Shown piece after piece: positions 7,067-15,036 of a DNA stretch of 64,000 bases. Source of the stretch: an uncultured Eubacteriales bacterium (GTDB lineage Bacteria; Bacillota; Clostridia; Peptostreptococcales; Anaerovoracaceae). The position numbers were made by a program, and so were the translations under genes. The stretch spans positions 1 to 64,000 of the forward strand of contig UQXL01000002.1 in assembly GCA_900545135.1 (NCBI GenBank). The letters are read 5' to 3'. Each line of letters begins with the position of its first letter. Position 1 is the stretch's first letter. The notes beneath the pieces were generated by a model. It was given only the letters and a program-made list of their open reading frames with translations, had not been told where the DNA came from and did not search any database.

Positions 7067-8518
7067 ATGACGACGGCAGACAAAACAAATAAACAAGCGG
7101 AAATAAAGCAAGAGGAAACATTTTATCCATCTATCTTTAACGACGTGCTGGCTCCGGCCACGCAGGGACCTTCCAGCTCCAATACGGTGGGCGTTTACCG
7201 CATTACTTCCATCGCGAGAGCTATACTGGACGGAGAGCCTGTTTCTCTGAAAGTTGAAATGAGCACCAAAGGAGGGTTTTATGATACTTTCTTCGGCATG
7301 GACAGCGATAAGGCGTGCCTTGCCGGAATTCTGGGAGAAGATTTGATAAAATCCGATTTAGGGAAGATATACGATGTAGCGAAAGAAAGAGGACTTGAAT
7401 ACGACTTTTTCTTCACCGACAGGATAGAGAAGATACCCACTGAAATGGGCGAATTCACTGTTAAATCCGAAAAGGAGACCATTGTCCTGACAGGGATCAC
7501 CATGGGCGGCGGCGAAATCCTCATACGCGATATCAACGGACAGCCGTGCGAGATAAAAGGAATGCACGAGGAGGAGATAATGATAAAAGGCTCAGACAAG
7601 CCGAGAACCGTGCCCTCCGTTTATCCGCTCAAGACTGTCAGAGGGGCCGTTCCTCCTTTCTCCACCAGCGCGGAAATGATAGAATATGCGAAAAGCAATG
7701 AAAAACCGCTCTGGCAGGCGGCTCTGGATTACGAATGCAGTCTCACAGGCCTTACGGCTGAGGAAGTATGGAAAGTAGCCGAGGAAACTCTCGACATTTC
7801 ATACGCTTCCATCGAAGCAGGACACAGAGACGGAGTGAAGTTTGACGGAATAACTGTTGCAAAAGCTCCGGAAATCAGAGAAAAGATGAAAACCACAAAG
7901 CTCATTCCCACAGGAGCAGCAGACGACGGAGCGCTGGACGCTCTGGCGGTAATGGAATACAGCAATTCCCACGGCATAATAATCTGCATGCCTACCGGCG
8001 GTGCCTCCGGAATTATTCCGGCGGCGATTAAAAATACATCAAAAACGCTGGGTAAGACAAAGGAGGACGAAGTTAAGGCTCTGCTGGTAGCCGGCCTTAT
8101 AGGAGTATTCTACTTTCCCACTCACTATCACGGAGCCCTTGGCTGCCAGGCAGAGGTGGGCATAGCGGCCTCCATGGCATCGGCCGGCCTGGTTTCTTTC
8201 CTTACAGACGATCCTGAAACGGCGGAAAGAGGGGCGGTTCTGGCCATGCAGTACATAATCGGGCAGGTCTGCGACCCTGTAGCCGGTTATCCGCAGATAC
8301 CGTGCTTTATAAGGAATGTGGCCTCTGTGCCTGTGGCCATGACATGCGCAAACTACGCCATTTTGGGTCTGGATACGGCAGTAGGGCTTGACGGAATGGT
8401 GCAGGCTGTGCTCAGAGTGGGTGAAAAATTGAGAGAGGGCAGAATAAACGACTTGGGAACCTGCATGAACGAATATTCCGCCAATCCTTGCAGCGCCTGC
8501 GGAAAGTGCGGGAAGTAA
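7067..8518 (+). CDS. Fused iron-sulfur L-serine dehydratase (ammonia-lyase)
   Basis: This 483-residue protein fuses the beta-like and alpha domains of Fe-S L-serine dehydratase, which converts L-serine to pyruvate and ammonia. The N-terminal signature GPSSSNT (34-40) replaces the usual GPSSSHT. The alpha domain has three cysteines placed like 4Fe-4S ligands: C360 (GCQAE), C402 and C413 (41 and 10 intervening residues). The C-terminal CSACGKCGK tail holds extra cysteines. The start has an AAAGGAG site. The gene follows a sigma-54 promoter and precedes an alanine-dehydrogenase-family gene, which fits serine-to-pyruvate-to-alanine flux. The His-to-Asn change may alter substrate choice, so another beta-hydroxy or beta-substituted amino acid is possible. 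Confidence 0.85.
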   Translation: MTTADKTNKQAEIKQEETFYPSIFNDVLAPATQGPSSSNTVGVYRITSIARAILDGEPVSLKVEMSTKGGFYDTFFGMDSDKACLAGILGEDLIKSDLGKIYDVAKERGLEYDFFFTDRIEKIPTEMGEFTVKSEKETIVLTGITMGGGEILIRDINGQPCEIKGMHEEEIMIKGSDKPRTVPSVYPLKTVRGAVPPFSTSAEMIEYAKSNEKPLWQAALDYECSLTGLTAEEVWKVAEETLDISYASIEAGHRDGVKFDGITVAKAPEIREKMKTTKLIPTGAADDGALDALAVMEYSNSHGIIICMPTGGASGIIPAAIKNTSKTLGKTKEDEVKALLVAGLIGVFYFPTHYHGALGCQAEVGIAASMASAGLVSFLTDDPETAERGAVLAMQYIIGQVCDPVAGYPQIPCFIRNVASVPVAMTCANYAILGLDTAVGLDGMVQAVLRVGEKLREGRINDLGTCMNEYSANPCSACGKCGK

Positions 8519-8560
8519 AGAACGCCCGCCGGAAAGTGCGGGAAGTAAAGAACGCCCGCC
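8501..8560. repeat. Exact 30-bp tandem duplication across a stop codon
   Basis: The 30 bases at 8501-8530 are repeated exactly at 8531-8560, followed by a partial third copy (GCAAGTGCGG). The first copy holds the last codons and TAA of the serine dehydratase gene; the second copy is a noncoding echo of them. Confidence 0.95.
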
Positions 8561-8612
8561 GCAAGTGCGGCAGACGCGGACAGAGCTAGGGACGGCTGAG
8601 CCGGATTACCAT

Positions 8613-8641
8613 TTGACAAGCGTCTTATCATATCTTAAGAT
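8613..8641 (+). promoter_or_regulatory. Sigma-A promoter of the alanine-dehydrogenase-like gene
   Basis: A perfect TTGACA at 8613-8618, a 17-base spacer and TAAGAT at 8636-8641 lie 54 bases before the ATG. The gene can therefore be expressed independently of the sigma-54 promoter upstream. Confidence 0.8.
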
Positions 8642-8695
8642 ATTAAAATAAATATTCTTTTACAAGAAAAAAAGACAACAGGAGGTACTTAAGCG

Positions 8696-9823
8696 ATGAA
8701 AGTCGGAATCGTAAAAGAAATCAAAAACAGCGAGAACAGAGTGGCCATAATTCCTTCTTCTGTTAAAGAATTTATTAGATGCGGACATGAAGTCTACATT
8801 GAATGCGGAGCAGGAATCGGAAGCGGATTCAGAGACGAAGAATACGCTGCAGCCGGAGCCATCATGGTTGAAAAGGCAGAGGACGTATGGAACAATATAG
8901 ATCTGCTGTACAAAGTAAAGGAAATTCTTCCTTCCGAGTATAAATACGTCAGAGAAGATCTGATCATCATGACGTACATACATTCCAACGCCCACAGAGA
9001 CGAGACGCAGGTTCTGCTGGATGCAAAATGCCCCAGCATAGCTTTAGAGGATATAACTTCCGACAATCCGCACCGCAGATTTCCGCTGGTAGCCAACATG
9101 GGCGAGCTGGCCGGCAAGGGAGGATTCCTGGCGGCATGTTATTATGCCCAGTCTATCCACGGAGGCCCGGGACTTCTGCTCAACAACGTATGCGGTTCAG
9201 ACTCTCCGATAATTTCCATCATCGGCTGCGGCTATACGGGAATGGGAGCAGCTGAAATGGCTTCTTCCCTCGGAAATACGGTCAAGATGATGGACATAAA
9301 TTTTGAAATCATGGAAAGAGCCAAGAGCATGCTTCCTAGAAACGTTTCTTTCATGTATTCCTCAAGAGCTGCTATAGAAGAATGTCTGAAGATTTCCGAC
9401 GTCATAATAAACTGCGTTCTCTGGCCTAAGACCAGAAAAGACCATCTCATCTACAGAGAAGACCTCAAAATGATGAAACCTGGCGCGATGATCATAGACG
9501 TGGCCTGCGACGACGGAGGAGCGGTGGAAACATGCAGAAGCACTACTCACGAGGATCCTGTTTACTATGAAGAGGGAATCCTTCACTATGCTGTGGACAA
9601 CATTCCGTCAGCATTTTCAAAGAGCGCGTCTGTAAGATTCTCCAACGACAGCTTGCCTTATGCGCTGGCAGTGGCCAATAAGGGAATCAAACAGGCTCTT
9701 AAGGACGACAGACACCTCAGAGCTGGTCTGACTACTTTCGACGGAAAGCTTACTCTCAAAGAGACGGCTGAGAAATTTGAAGTACCTTGGACAGACCCTG
9801 AAGAGCTGATCAAGCAGTGGTAG
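8696..9823 (+). CDS. Alanine dehydrogenase family protein
   Basis: This 375-residue protein has the two-domain alanine dehydrogenase fold and normal family length. Catalytic K75 (YKVKE) and H96 (TYIHSNA) fall where the family's active-site Lys and His are found. The NAD-binding loop reads GCGYTGMGA near residue 178, and a family-typical DNIPSAF...SLPY region follows. It would interconvert L-alanine and pyruvate plus ammonia with NAD(H) in the cytoplasm. The loop and the FSKSASVRFSND segment differ from classical Ald, so a related substrate (as in opine/N5-carboxyethylornithine relatives) cannot be excluded. An AGGAGGT site precedes the ATG. It follows serine dehydratase, its likely pyruvate source. 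Confidence 0.8.
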   Translation: MKVGIVKEIKNSENRVAIIPSSVKEFIRCGHEVYIECGAGIGSGFRDEEYAAAGAIMVEKAEDVWNNIDLLYKVKEILPSEYKYVREDLIIMTYIHSNAHRDETQVLLDAKCPSIALEDITSDNPHRRFPLVANMGELAGKGGFLAACYYAQSIHGGPGLLLNNVCGSDSPIISIIGCGYTGMGAAEMASSLGNTVKMMDINFEIMERAKSMLPRNVSFMYSSRAAIEECLKISDVIINCVLWPKTRKDHLIYREDLKMMKPGAMIIDVACDDGGAVETCRSTTHEDPVYYEEGILHYAVDNIPSAFSKSASVRFSNDSLPYALAVANKGIKQALKDDRHLRAGLTTFDGKLTLKETAEKFEVPWTDPEELIKQW

Positions 9824-9879
9824 TCTTGCTGAGCAAATAATCAGAGCTTGGTAAAAGCGATTGAATTAAAAAAATAATG

Positions 9880-9926
9880 CTGCCGCGAATAGGATGAGCG
9901 ATTATCCGGTTTGCGGCAGTTTTTTG
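9880..9926 (+). terminator. Rho-independent terminator after the alanine-dehydrogenase-like gene
   Basis: CTGCCGC (9880-9886) pairs with GCGGCAG (9913-9919) across a 26-nt loop and is followed by TTTTTTG. Confidence 0.75.
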
Positions 9927-9943
9927 TTTTTCCGGCTGTCTGT

Positions 9944-9992
9944 CGGCCTGCCGGGATCATGCTCGCAGCCCCGGCCGGCCTGCCGGGATCAT
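9944..9992. repeat. Direct repeat of a 17-mer in the intergenic spacer
   Basis: CGGCCTGCCGGGATCAT occurs at 9944-9960 and 9976-9992. The stretch around it is a run of related C/G-rich words between two convergent genes. Confidence 0.7.
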
Positions 9993-10019
9993 ACTATCAG
10001 TCCGGTCAGCCTGTTAAAG

Positions 10020-10688
10020 TCAGCCTATCAGTTCCGCCAGCCTGCAGGCAAACTCTTTTGCGCGAAGTTCTTTTTCATCGTCCATGAAAACGGTATCGTA
10101 TCCCAGCTGGCGTTCCGCCAGCATGCCGATGTAATTCAGCCCGGAATGACGGCAGTATCTTTTTATCCCCTCTTCAAAGAGATCCGCGCCTCTCTCGGGG
10201 CGGTAGCCGCAGGTAGTTATGACGGCCGCGTATTTTCCGCGCCAAAGGGAGACTTTTTCCGGCGTAGTTTGCTGTCTAAAGACTTGCACATTTTCCGTCA
10301 GCGCTTGAGAAGAAGATGCTGTTTGCGAATCCGCCCAATCCACAGGCGGACCGTAAAATTTATTCATGCCGTATACCATTCTGTCGAGGGTGGCTTTCAG
10401 CGGAGGCGTACAGTACCAGGAGTATATGGGAGTAGCTAAGACCATCAGCTCTGAAGACAGCACGGAATCAGAAATTTCAGCCATATCGTCATCGACGGCG
10501 CAGCCAAACGATTCAAGACTTTTCTGACAGGCTCTGCAGGCGGTGCACGGCCTTATATTCTTCTCATACAGTCTTATTGTTTCACACTGAAAGCCGCAGG
10601 CCGTAAGCTGAGCTGCAAAGGGAACGAGCAGTGCGTTGGTGTTTCCTTGTTTTCTGGGGCTTGAAGCCAGTATGCATGCTTTTTTCAT
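10020..10688 (-). CDS. NAD(P)H-dependent flavodoxin-fold / iron-sulfur flavoprotein
   Basis: This 222-residue protein has the FMN-binding flavodoxin-like fold. ASSPRKQGNT near the N-terminus is the phosphate-binding loop, and ATPIYSWYCTPPLKATLDRM is the family's flavin-contacting segment. Between them, CTACRACQKSLESFGC supplies four cysteines (C-x2-C-x2-C-x8-C), as in clostridial iron-sulfur flavoproteins that bind a 4Fe-4S cluster. Likely a cytoplasmic electron-transfer protein or quinone/nitro reductase. The start is the ATG at 10688, preceded by AGGAGG; the open frame extends seven codons farther. It is divergent from a VOC-domain gene and shares its promoter region. Confidence 0.75.
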   Translation of the reverse strand: MKKACILASSPRKQGNTNALLVPFAAQLTACGFQCETIRLYEKNIRPCTACRACQKSLESFGCAVDDDMAEISDSVLSSELMVLATPIYSWYCTPPLKATLDRMVYGMNKFYGPPVDWADSQTASSSQALTENVQVFRQQTTPEKVSLWRGKYAAVITTCGYRPERGADLFEEGIKRYCRHSGLNYIGMLAERQLGYDTVFMDDEKELRAKEFACRLAELIG

Positions 10689-10714
10689 TAGTGCCTCCTT
10701 CGTCAACAATGTGT

Positions 10715-10750
10715 TTGTATAATGATACCATACTATGATAAAATATGGTA
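10715..10750 (+). promoter_or_regulatory. Divergent promoter region with a 7-bp operator-like dyad
   Basis: TTGTAT at 10715-10720, an 18-base spacer and TAAAAT at 10739-10744 form a plausible plus-strand promoter for the VOC gene. TACCATA (10726-10732) and TATGGTA (10744-10750) form a perfect inverted repeat overlapping the -10, a likely repressor site affecting both divergent genes. Confidence 0.45.
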
Positions 10751-10783
10751 CAGCGCAGAGATAAATAATAGGAGGACAATAAG

Positions 10784-11242
10784 ATGAAATTGAAAAGTCC
10801 TATGCTGGTAGTATCCGATATAGATAAGTCATTTCAGTTTTATAAAAAGGCTTTGGGACTTCATGTAATTATGGATTTCGGAGCCAATAAAACTTTAACA
10901 GGCGGGCTGGCTCTGCAGACTGCTGAAACATACAGAGAGCTTACCGGTATAAACGATATCTCTTTCGGCGGCGGTAATTTTGAGATTTACTTTGAAGAAA
11001 ATAATTTTGATGATTTTATAGACAGGCTGAAAGAATACAGCGTCGAATATGTTCATCCCGTCATGGAACATTCGTGGGGACAGAGAGTCGTTCGCTTTTA
11101 TGATCCGGACAAACATATCATAGAGGTTGGAGAAAACATGAAAACAGTATGCAGACGTTTCTTGGAAAGCGGAATGAACCCGGAACAAGTAGCGCAGCGC
11201 ATGGACGTGCCCATAAAATTTGTCAACGGATGCATGCGGTGA
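10784..11242 (+). CDS. VOC superfamily (glyoxalase/bleomycin resistance-type) protein
   Basis: This 152-residue protein carries one vicinal-oxygen-chelate domain: the beta-alpha-beta-beta-beta start MKLKSPMLVVSDIDKSFQFY, a middle FGGGNFEIYFEENNFDDF, and the closing VVRFYDPDKHIIEVGE with the usual terminal metal-ligand glutamate. A short helical C-terminal extension (about 120-152) follows. VOC proteins may be metal-dependent lyases, dioxygenases or binding/immunity proteins; this sequence does not specify which. AGGAGG precedes the ATG by eight bases. Confidence 0.75.
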   Translation: MKLKSPMLVVSDIDKSFQFYKKALGLHVIMDFGANKTLTGGLALQTAETYRELTGINDISFGGGNFEIYFEENNFDDFIDRLKEYSVEYVHPVMEHSWGQRVVRFYDPDKHIIEVGENMKTVCRRFLESGMNPEQVAQRMDVPIKFVNGCMR

Positions 11243-11300
11243 GCTATTTATATGACAATTACCGGTTAGAAGAATCAATTGGCTTACGGAGGTACTATAT

Positions 11301-11765
11301 ATGATGAAAACTGATGTCATACAGCTCGACGAAAAATCAGCAGAAGATTTTCTGCGTTTGAGAATAGAGCTGCTTTCCGAGTTGGGAGAGATAGATGAAT
11401 ACGCTGATATTTCCCAGCTAAAATCATCGACTGAGCAATATTTTCTCTCGCACATAAATAAAGATCTGTTCAGCTGGGGAATATCCGCAGGCGGACGGCT
11501 TGCCTCGATAGGCTCGCTGTGCCTGTTCACACGTATTCCGTATGAAGAAAACTTGAGCGGAGCCGAAGGCTATATATTGAACATATACACTTTACCTGAA
11601 TTCAGAAAACGCGGCCTTGCAGACCGGATATTAGATAGGATCATAGAATACAGCCGTGAGAGCGGCATAAAAAAACTGTGGCTCAACAGCAGCGATCAGG
11701 GCAGGCGTTTATATGCAGAAAAGGGTTTCAAAGAAAAGGACAATGAAATGGAGCTTTTTCTGTGA
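11301..11765 (+). CDS. GNAT-family N-acetyltransferase
   Basis: This 154-residue protein has the GNAT fold. The acetyl-CoA-binding motif A is seen in YILNIYTLPEFRKRGLADRI (R-x-x-G-x-A form, about 90-110), followed by IKKLWLNSSDQGRRLYAEKG and a hydrophobic C-terminal strand MELFL. It transfers an acetyl group to an unknown amine. The ATGATG start follows CGGAGG. It lies 58 bases after the VOC gene and may be co-transcribed with it. Confidence 0.85.
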   Translation: MMKTDVIQLDEKSAEDFLRLRIELLSELGEIDEYADISQLKSSTEQYFLSHINKDLFSWGISAGGRLASIGSLCLFTRIPYEENLSGAEGYILNIYTLPEFRKRGLADRILDRIIEYSRESGIKKLWLNSSDQGRRLYAEKGFKEKDNEMELFL

Positions 11766-11879
11766 TGACGGCCGGCGTGTGTTGCCAGGCGGTATGGGAC
11801 CTACAGTGAACCGGCTTGCAGATTGCTCGGAGGCAGAAAAAACAGTCCGCAGAACTTAAAAACACAACGGAGGCTTTAA

Positions 11880-12218
11880 ATGGATAAAAGCAAAAAGAAA
11901 GAACTCATTTCCGAATGGAAAGAGCGGCATCCTGAAATGGGCGTTGTTTCAGTGGAGTGCATAGATACGGGCGAACAGTTCTATGATATTTCCAAGGATA
12001 CAAATACATGGTTCAATCGTCACCGCTTTGAGCTAAGCGGCAGACGGCACAGAAATAAGCGATTGCAGGAGCTGTGGAACAAGTACGGAGAAAGCGGTTT
12101 TGAATTCGCCGTTGTAAGCGAATTGAAATACGAAGATACAGCAGATGTAAAAACTGCTGACTTAAAAGAATTGCTGGAGTTGTGCCTGATGGAAAATCCA
12201 AAGGCTCAAAAACTTTAA
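11880..12218 (+). CDS. Small GIY-YIG nuclease-like family protein
   Basis: This 112-residue protein starts MDKSKKKELISEWKERHPEM and has GVVSVECIDTGEQFYDISKD, which resembles the opening strands of a divergent GIY-YIG domain. RHRNKRLQELWNKYGESGF matches the arginine- and glutamate-bearing helix of small clostridial relatives. Canonical GIY and YIG tyrosines are only partly recognisable, so catalytic activity is doubtful. CGGAGG lies close to the ATG. It is the only gene between a GNAT and a lipase gene. Confidence 0.5.
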   Translation: MDKSKKKELISEWKERHPEMGVVSVECIDTGEQFYDISKDTNTWFNRHRFELSGRRHRNKRLQELWNKYGESGFEFAVVSELKYEDTADVKTADLKELLELCLMENPKAQKL

Positions 12219-12255
12219 GACCAGCGCAGGCGAAAGGGGAAAGGAAAGCCGCAAT

Positions 12256-13467
12256 ATGTACACAGAACTCAGATTAAAAATATCATCTGCAGGGGTCATC
12301 TGTCTCAAAATATTTTTAGTTACAGTGACGATCCTTGCGGCGGGAATCATAATAAGCGCATTTTATATGCTGCCTGAGAGATGGCTGCCTTGGCTGCTGT
12401 GGTCCGCAGCTTTCGGCGCGGCCGAGTTCCTGCTGTTCTGGACAGGTATTATCTGCGTTTATGCTACATCTGTGCAGCTTGGCATCAAGATCAGAGTGCT
12501 GGGCGCAGTCTTTGGCATGGTGCCGGTGGTCAACATAATATTTCTCATAAAGATCATAAAGACAGTTTCAGGAGAAGTATCATTTGAAAGAGAAAAGCTT
12601 GAGCTCGACCGCCGCAGAAAGGAACTTGAAATAGCTAAGACCAGATATCCCATACTGCTGGTACACGGAGTGTTTTTCAGAGACTATAAGTTCCCCGGAT
12701 ACTGGGGAAGAATACCGGGCGAGCTGAAAGCCAACGGAGCCCAAATCTATTTCGGCAATCAGCAGTCAGCCGCCTCAGTAGCAGACAGCGGCAGAGAACT
12801 TTCCCGGAGGATAAAGGAAATAGTCAGCGAGACGGGGTGCGAAAAAGTCAACGTCATAGCCCATTCCAAAGGCGGCCTGGATATAATATGGGCCGTGGAA
12901 CACTGCGGCGCAGGAGATATGGTAGCTTCCGTGACTACGATAAATACTCCCCACAGGGGATGCGAATTCGCCGATTACTTGCTGGAGAAGATACCAGTTA
13001 AAATGCAGAAAAAGATAGAAAGCACGTATAACGGCACGATGAAAAAACTGGGAGATGAAGAGCCTGACTTCATGTCGGCGGTGAGAGACCTGACAGCTGG
13101 AGCCTGCAGAAAGAGATTGTCGGAATCAGAGTGGGCGCAAGGTCAGGGAGATGAGAGCCGCGGGGCGGGAGCTTTCTCAGGCATATTCTGCCAGAGCGTA
13201 GGCTCCAAACTCAATAAAGCAACAGGCGGAAAATTCCCGCTCAACTTTACATACAATCTGGTCAAATATTTTGACGGACCCAACGACGGCTTGGTGTCGG
13301 AAAAGTCTTTCGTCTGGGGCGAGAAATACACTTTCCTTACCACAGAGGGCAGCAGGGGCATTTCCCACGGAGATATGATAGATCTGAACAGAGAAAACAT
13401 AGAAGGCTTCGACGTAAGGGAATTCTACGTCAAGCTGGCCGCCGACCTCAAAGACAGGGGTCTGTAA
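12256..13467 (+). CDS. Membrane-anchored lipase/esterase-like alpha/beta hydrolase
   Basis: This 403-residue protein begins with about three hydrophobic membrane segments (roughly residues 13-35, 45-70 and 75-95), then a charged linker helix, then an alpha/beta hydrolase. LLVHGVFF forms the oxyanion region, AHSKGG is the nucleophile elbow, NTPHRGCEFADYLL is typical of triacylglycerol lipases, and FDGPNDGLVS and SHGDMIDL supply the probable catalytic Asp and His. It likely hydrolyses a lipid or ester at the membrane; the substrate is unknown. The catalytic domain should face the cytoplasm or exterior depending on membrane topology, which I cannot fix. An AAAGGAAAG site precedes the ATG. Confidence 0.8.
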   Translation: MYTELRLKISSAGVICLKIFLVTVTILAAGIIISAFYMLPERWLPWLLWSAAFGAAEFLLFWTGIICVYATSVQLGIKIRVLGAVFGMVPVVNIIFLIKIIKTVSGEVSFEREKLELDRRRKELEIAKTRYPILLVHGVFFRDYKFPGYWGRIPGELKANGAQIYFGNQQSAASVADSGRELSRRIKEIVSETGCEKVNVIAHSKGGLDIIWAVEHCGAGDMVASVTTINTPHRGCEFADYLLEKIPVKMQKKIESTYNGTMKKLGDEEPDFMSAVRDLTAGACRKRLSESEWAQGQGDESRGAGAFSGIFCQSVGSKLNKATGGKFPLNFTYNLVKYFDGPNDGLVSEKSFVWGEKYTFLTTEGSRGISHGDMIDLNRENIEGFDVREFYVKLAADLKDRGL

Positions 13468-13511
13468 CTTGTATCCTCCCTTGAACATATATTATCAGGG
13501 GAGGTTTTATA

Positions 13512-14096
13512 ATGAATAAAAACGACAGATTGAACTGCAGAACTAAAGACTATATGGCTTCTTTCGGCTGTATCCTCAAAGATATGATATGCGGAATGTG
13601 CGAAGCTGATATGGATGACAGTATTTCAGGGAATTTCATCAGGCAGATGATACCGCACCACAGAGCGGCGATAGAGATGTCTGAAAACTTTTTAAAGTAT
13701 ACAGACAATGAAAAACTCGCCTGCATAGCACAGAACATCATAGCCGATCAGACCAGAGGCATTGAAAACCTGAGAAAAGCGCTGTGCTGCTGCAGCAGCG
13801 TCACCAACTGCTGCAAAGACCTCTGTGAATATAAGTGCAGAATGAACTGCATAATGAAGTCCATGTTCAAAGACATGAACTGCGCATACGTGGATAACAG
13901 TATAGAATGTAATTTCATCAGGCAGATGATACCCCTTGCGCAGGGAGGCATCATGATGGCAAAGGCCGCTATGTGCTACTGCATATGCGACGAACTGAAG
14001 CCTATTTTGGAATCCATAATCAGCGGTCAGGAAAAGGCCATAGCAGAAATGAAGTGCGTAGCTGAATGTCTCAATTGTAAATGTATGTGCATGTAA
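13512..14096 (+). CDS. Tandem DUF305-like cysteine-rich protein
   Basis: This 194-residue protein contains two DUF305/ferritin-like helical repeats. The first has the conserved NFIRQMIPHHRAAIEM at about 39-54. The second has NFIRQMIPLAQGGIMM at about 137-152, where the His-His pair is replaced. Cysteines are frequent (CCCCSS, CCKDLC, CKCMCM), which suggests metal binding or disulfides. No signal peptide is visible, unlike many exported DUF305 proteins. Function is unknown; the HH motif suggests metal ligation in repeat 1 only. GGGGAGG precedes the ATG by nine bases. Confidence 0.75.
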   Translation: MNKNDRLNCRTKDYMASFGCILKDMICGMCEADMDDSISGNFIRQMIPHHRAAIEMSENFLKYTDNEKLACIAQNIIADQTRGIENLRKALCCCSSVTNCCKDLCEYKCRMNCIMKSMFKDMNCAYVDNSIECNFIRQMIPLAQGGIMMAKAAMCYCICDELKPILESIISGQEKAIAEMKCVAECLNCKCMCM

Positions 14097-14152
14097 AATG
14101 AGACATGACATGGACATGAGCAGATAGAAACGTATAAGCAGAATTTGAATCC

Positions 14153-14202
14153 GGGATTGTAAGACGAAGAGGAATAGCGTTTTACAGTCCCGCTTTGCTT
14201 TT
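14153..14202 (+). terminator. Terminator-like hairpin after the DUF305 gene
   Basis: GGGATTGTAA (14153-14162) pairs with TTACAGTCCC (14182-14191), with one G-T pair, followed by GCTTTGCTTTT. The loop is long, so strength is uncertain. Confidence 0.5.
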
Positions 14203-14352
14203 ATGGAAGCGCTGCGGTGCTCTCGGCGTATCGCTCGCGAGAGTGGACGTGTCTGTTTAGATAGTCCGAGGTCCCTTGAGAGACCGAGTTTTCCGTGATA
14301 TAATTAAAACATAAAAAAACCGCTGCACGAAATGTAAAACCAGGAGGGAGAT

Positions 14353-15009
14353 ATGAAAGTAACAGCCGCTTATTTCAGCCCGACAGGAGGCACGAAAAAA
14401 TATACGGAAGCTATTGCCGGAAGCTTAGACGAAAATTTTATGACCGTTGATTTGACAAGGGCGGAGAACCGCAGAAAAAGTTTTTCTTTCAGTCCAGACG
14501 ATGTGGTGATTTTAGGCGCGCCTGTCTATGCAGGCCGGCTGTCCATTGTTGAGGAGGGCCTTTTCCAAAATTTGAAAGGGCAGGGAACAAGGACGATCCT
14601 GGTGGTCACCTACGGAAACCGCGACTTTGACGATGCGCTTTTAGAATTGAAAAATCTGTGTATCGAAAAAGAGTTTGTACCTGCAGCGGCTGGGGCGCTT
14701 CTGGCAGAACATACTTATACAGAAAAACTTGCAGGAGGCCGGCCTGCCGCGGAGGATTTGGCAGAAGCCGCGTCTTTCGGCGCTAAAGTAAAAGATTTGC
14801 TGGAAAAAGACCGGCTGAGAGAACCTGACGTTCCGGGCGAAATCCCTTACAGGAAAGAAGCTGTGCGAATGGCAAAGCATACTGAGACCATGGACAGATG
14901 CACTGAATGTGGCATCTGCGCGAGACTTTGCCCTGTGGAGGCCATTGCTGAAAGCGCCGGTATGGAGGCAGATCCTGAAAAGTGCATAGGGAAAATCTGT
15001 ATTTCCTGA
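14353..15009 (+). CDS. Flavodoxin/ferredoxin (EFR1-type) protein with a broken second Fe-S motif
   Basis: This 218-residue protein has an N-terminal flavodoxin-like domain (YFSPTGGTKKYTEAI phosphate loop; GAPVYAGRLS flavin loop) and a C-terminal ferredoxin motif CTECGICARLCPVEAI near residues 181-196. A second 4Fe-4S motif is expected but reads KCIGKICIS and stops, missing the second cysteine and the closing Cys-Pro. Normal family members are about 30-40 residues longer. It probably carries one 4Fe-4S cluster plus FMN and moves electrons in the cytoplasm, or it is decaying. AGGAGGG precedes the ATG. The next gene, a sigma-54 activator, follows 27 bases later. Confidence 0.75.
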   Translation: MKVTAAYFSPTGGTKKYTEAIAGSLDENFMTVDLTRAENRRKSFSFSPDDVVILGAPVYAGRLSIVEEGLFQNLKGQGTRTILVVTYGNRDFDDALLELKNLCIEKEFVPAAAGALLAEHTYTEKLAGGRPAAEDLAEAASFGAKVKDLLEKDRLREPDVPGEIPYRKEAVRMAKHTETMDRCTECGICARLCPVEAIAESAGMEADPEKCIGKICIS

Positions 15010-15036
15010 CTGAGGAATAAGCAGGGAGAAAGGATT

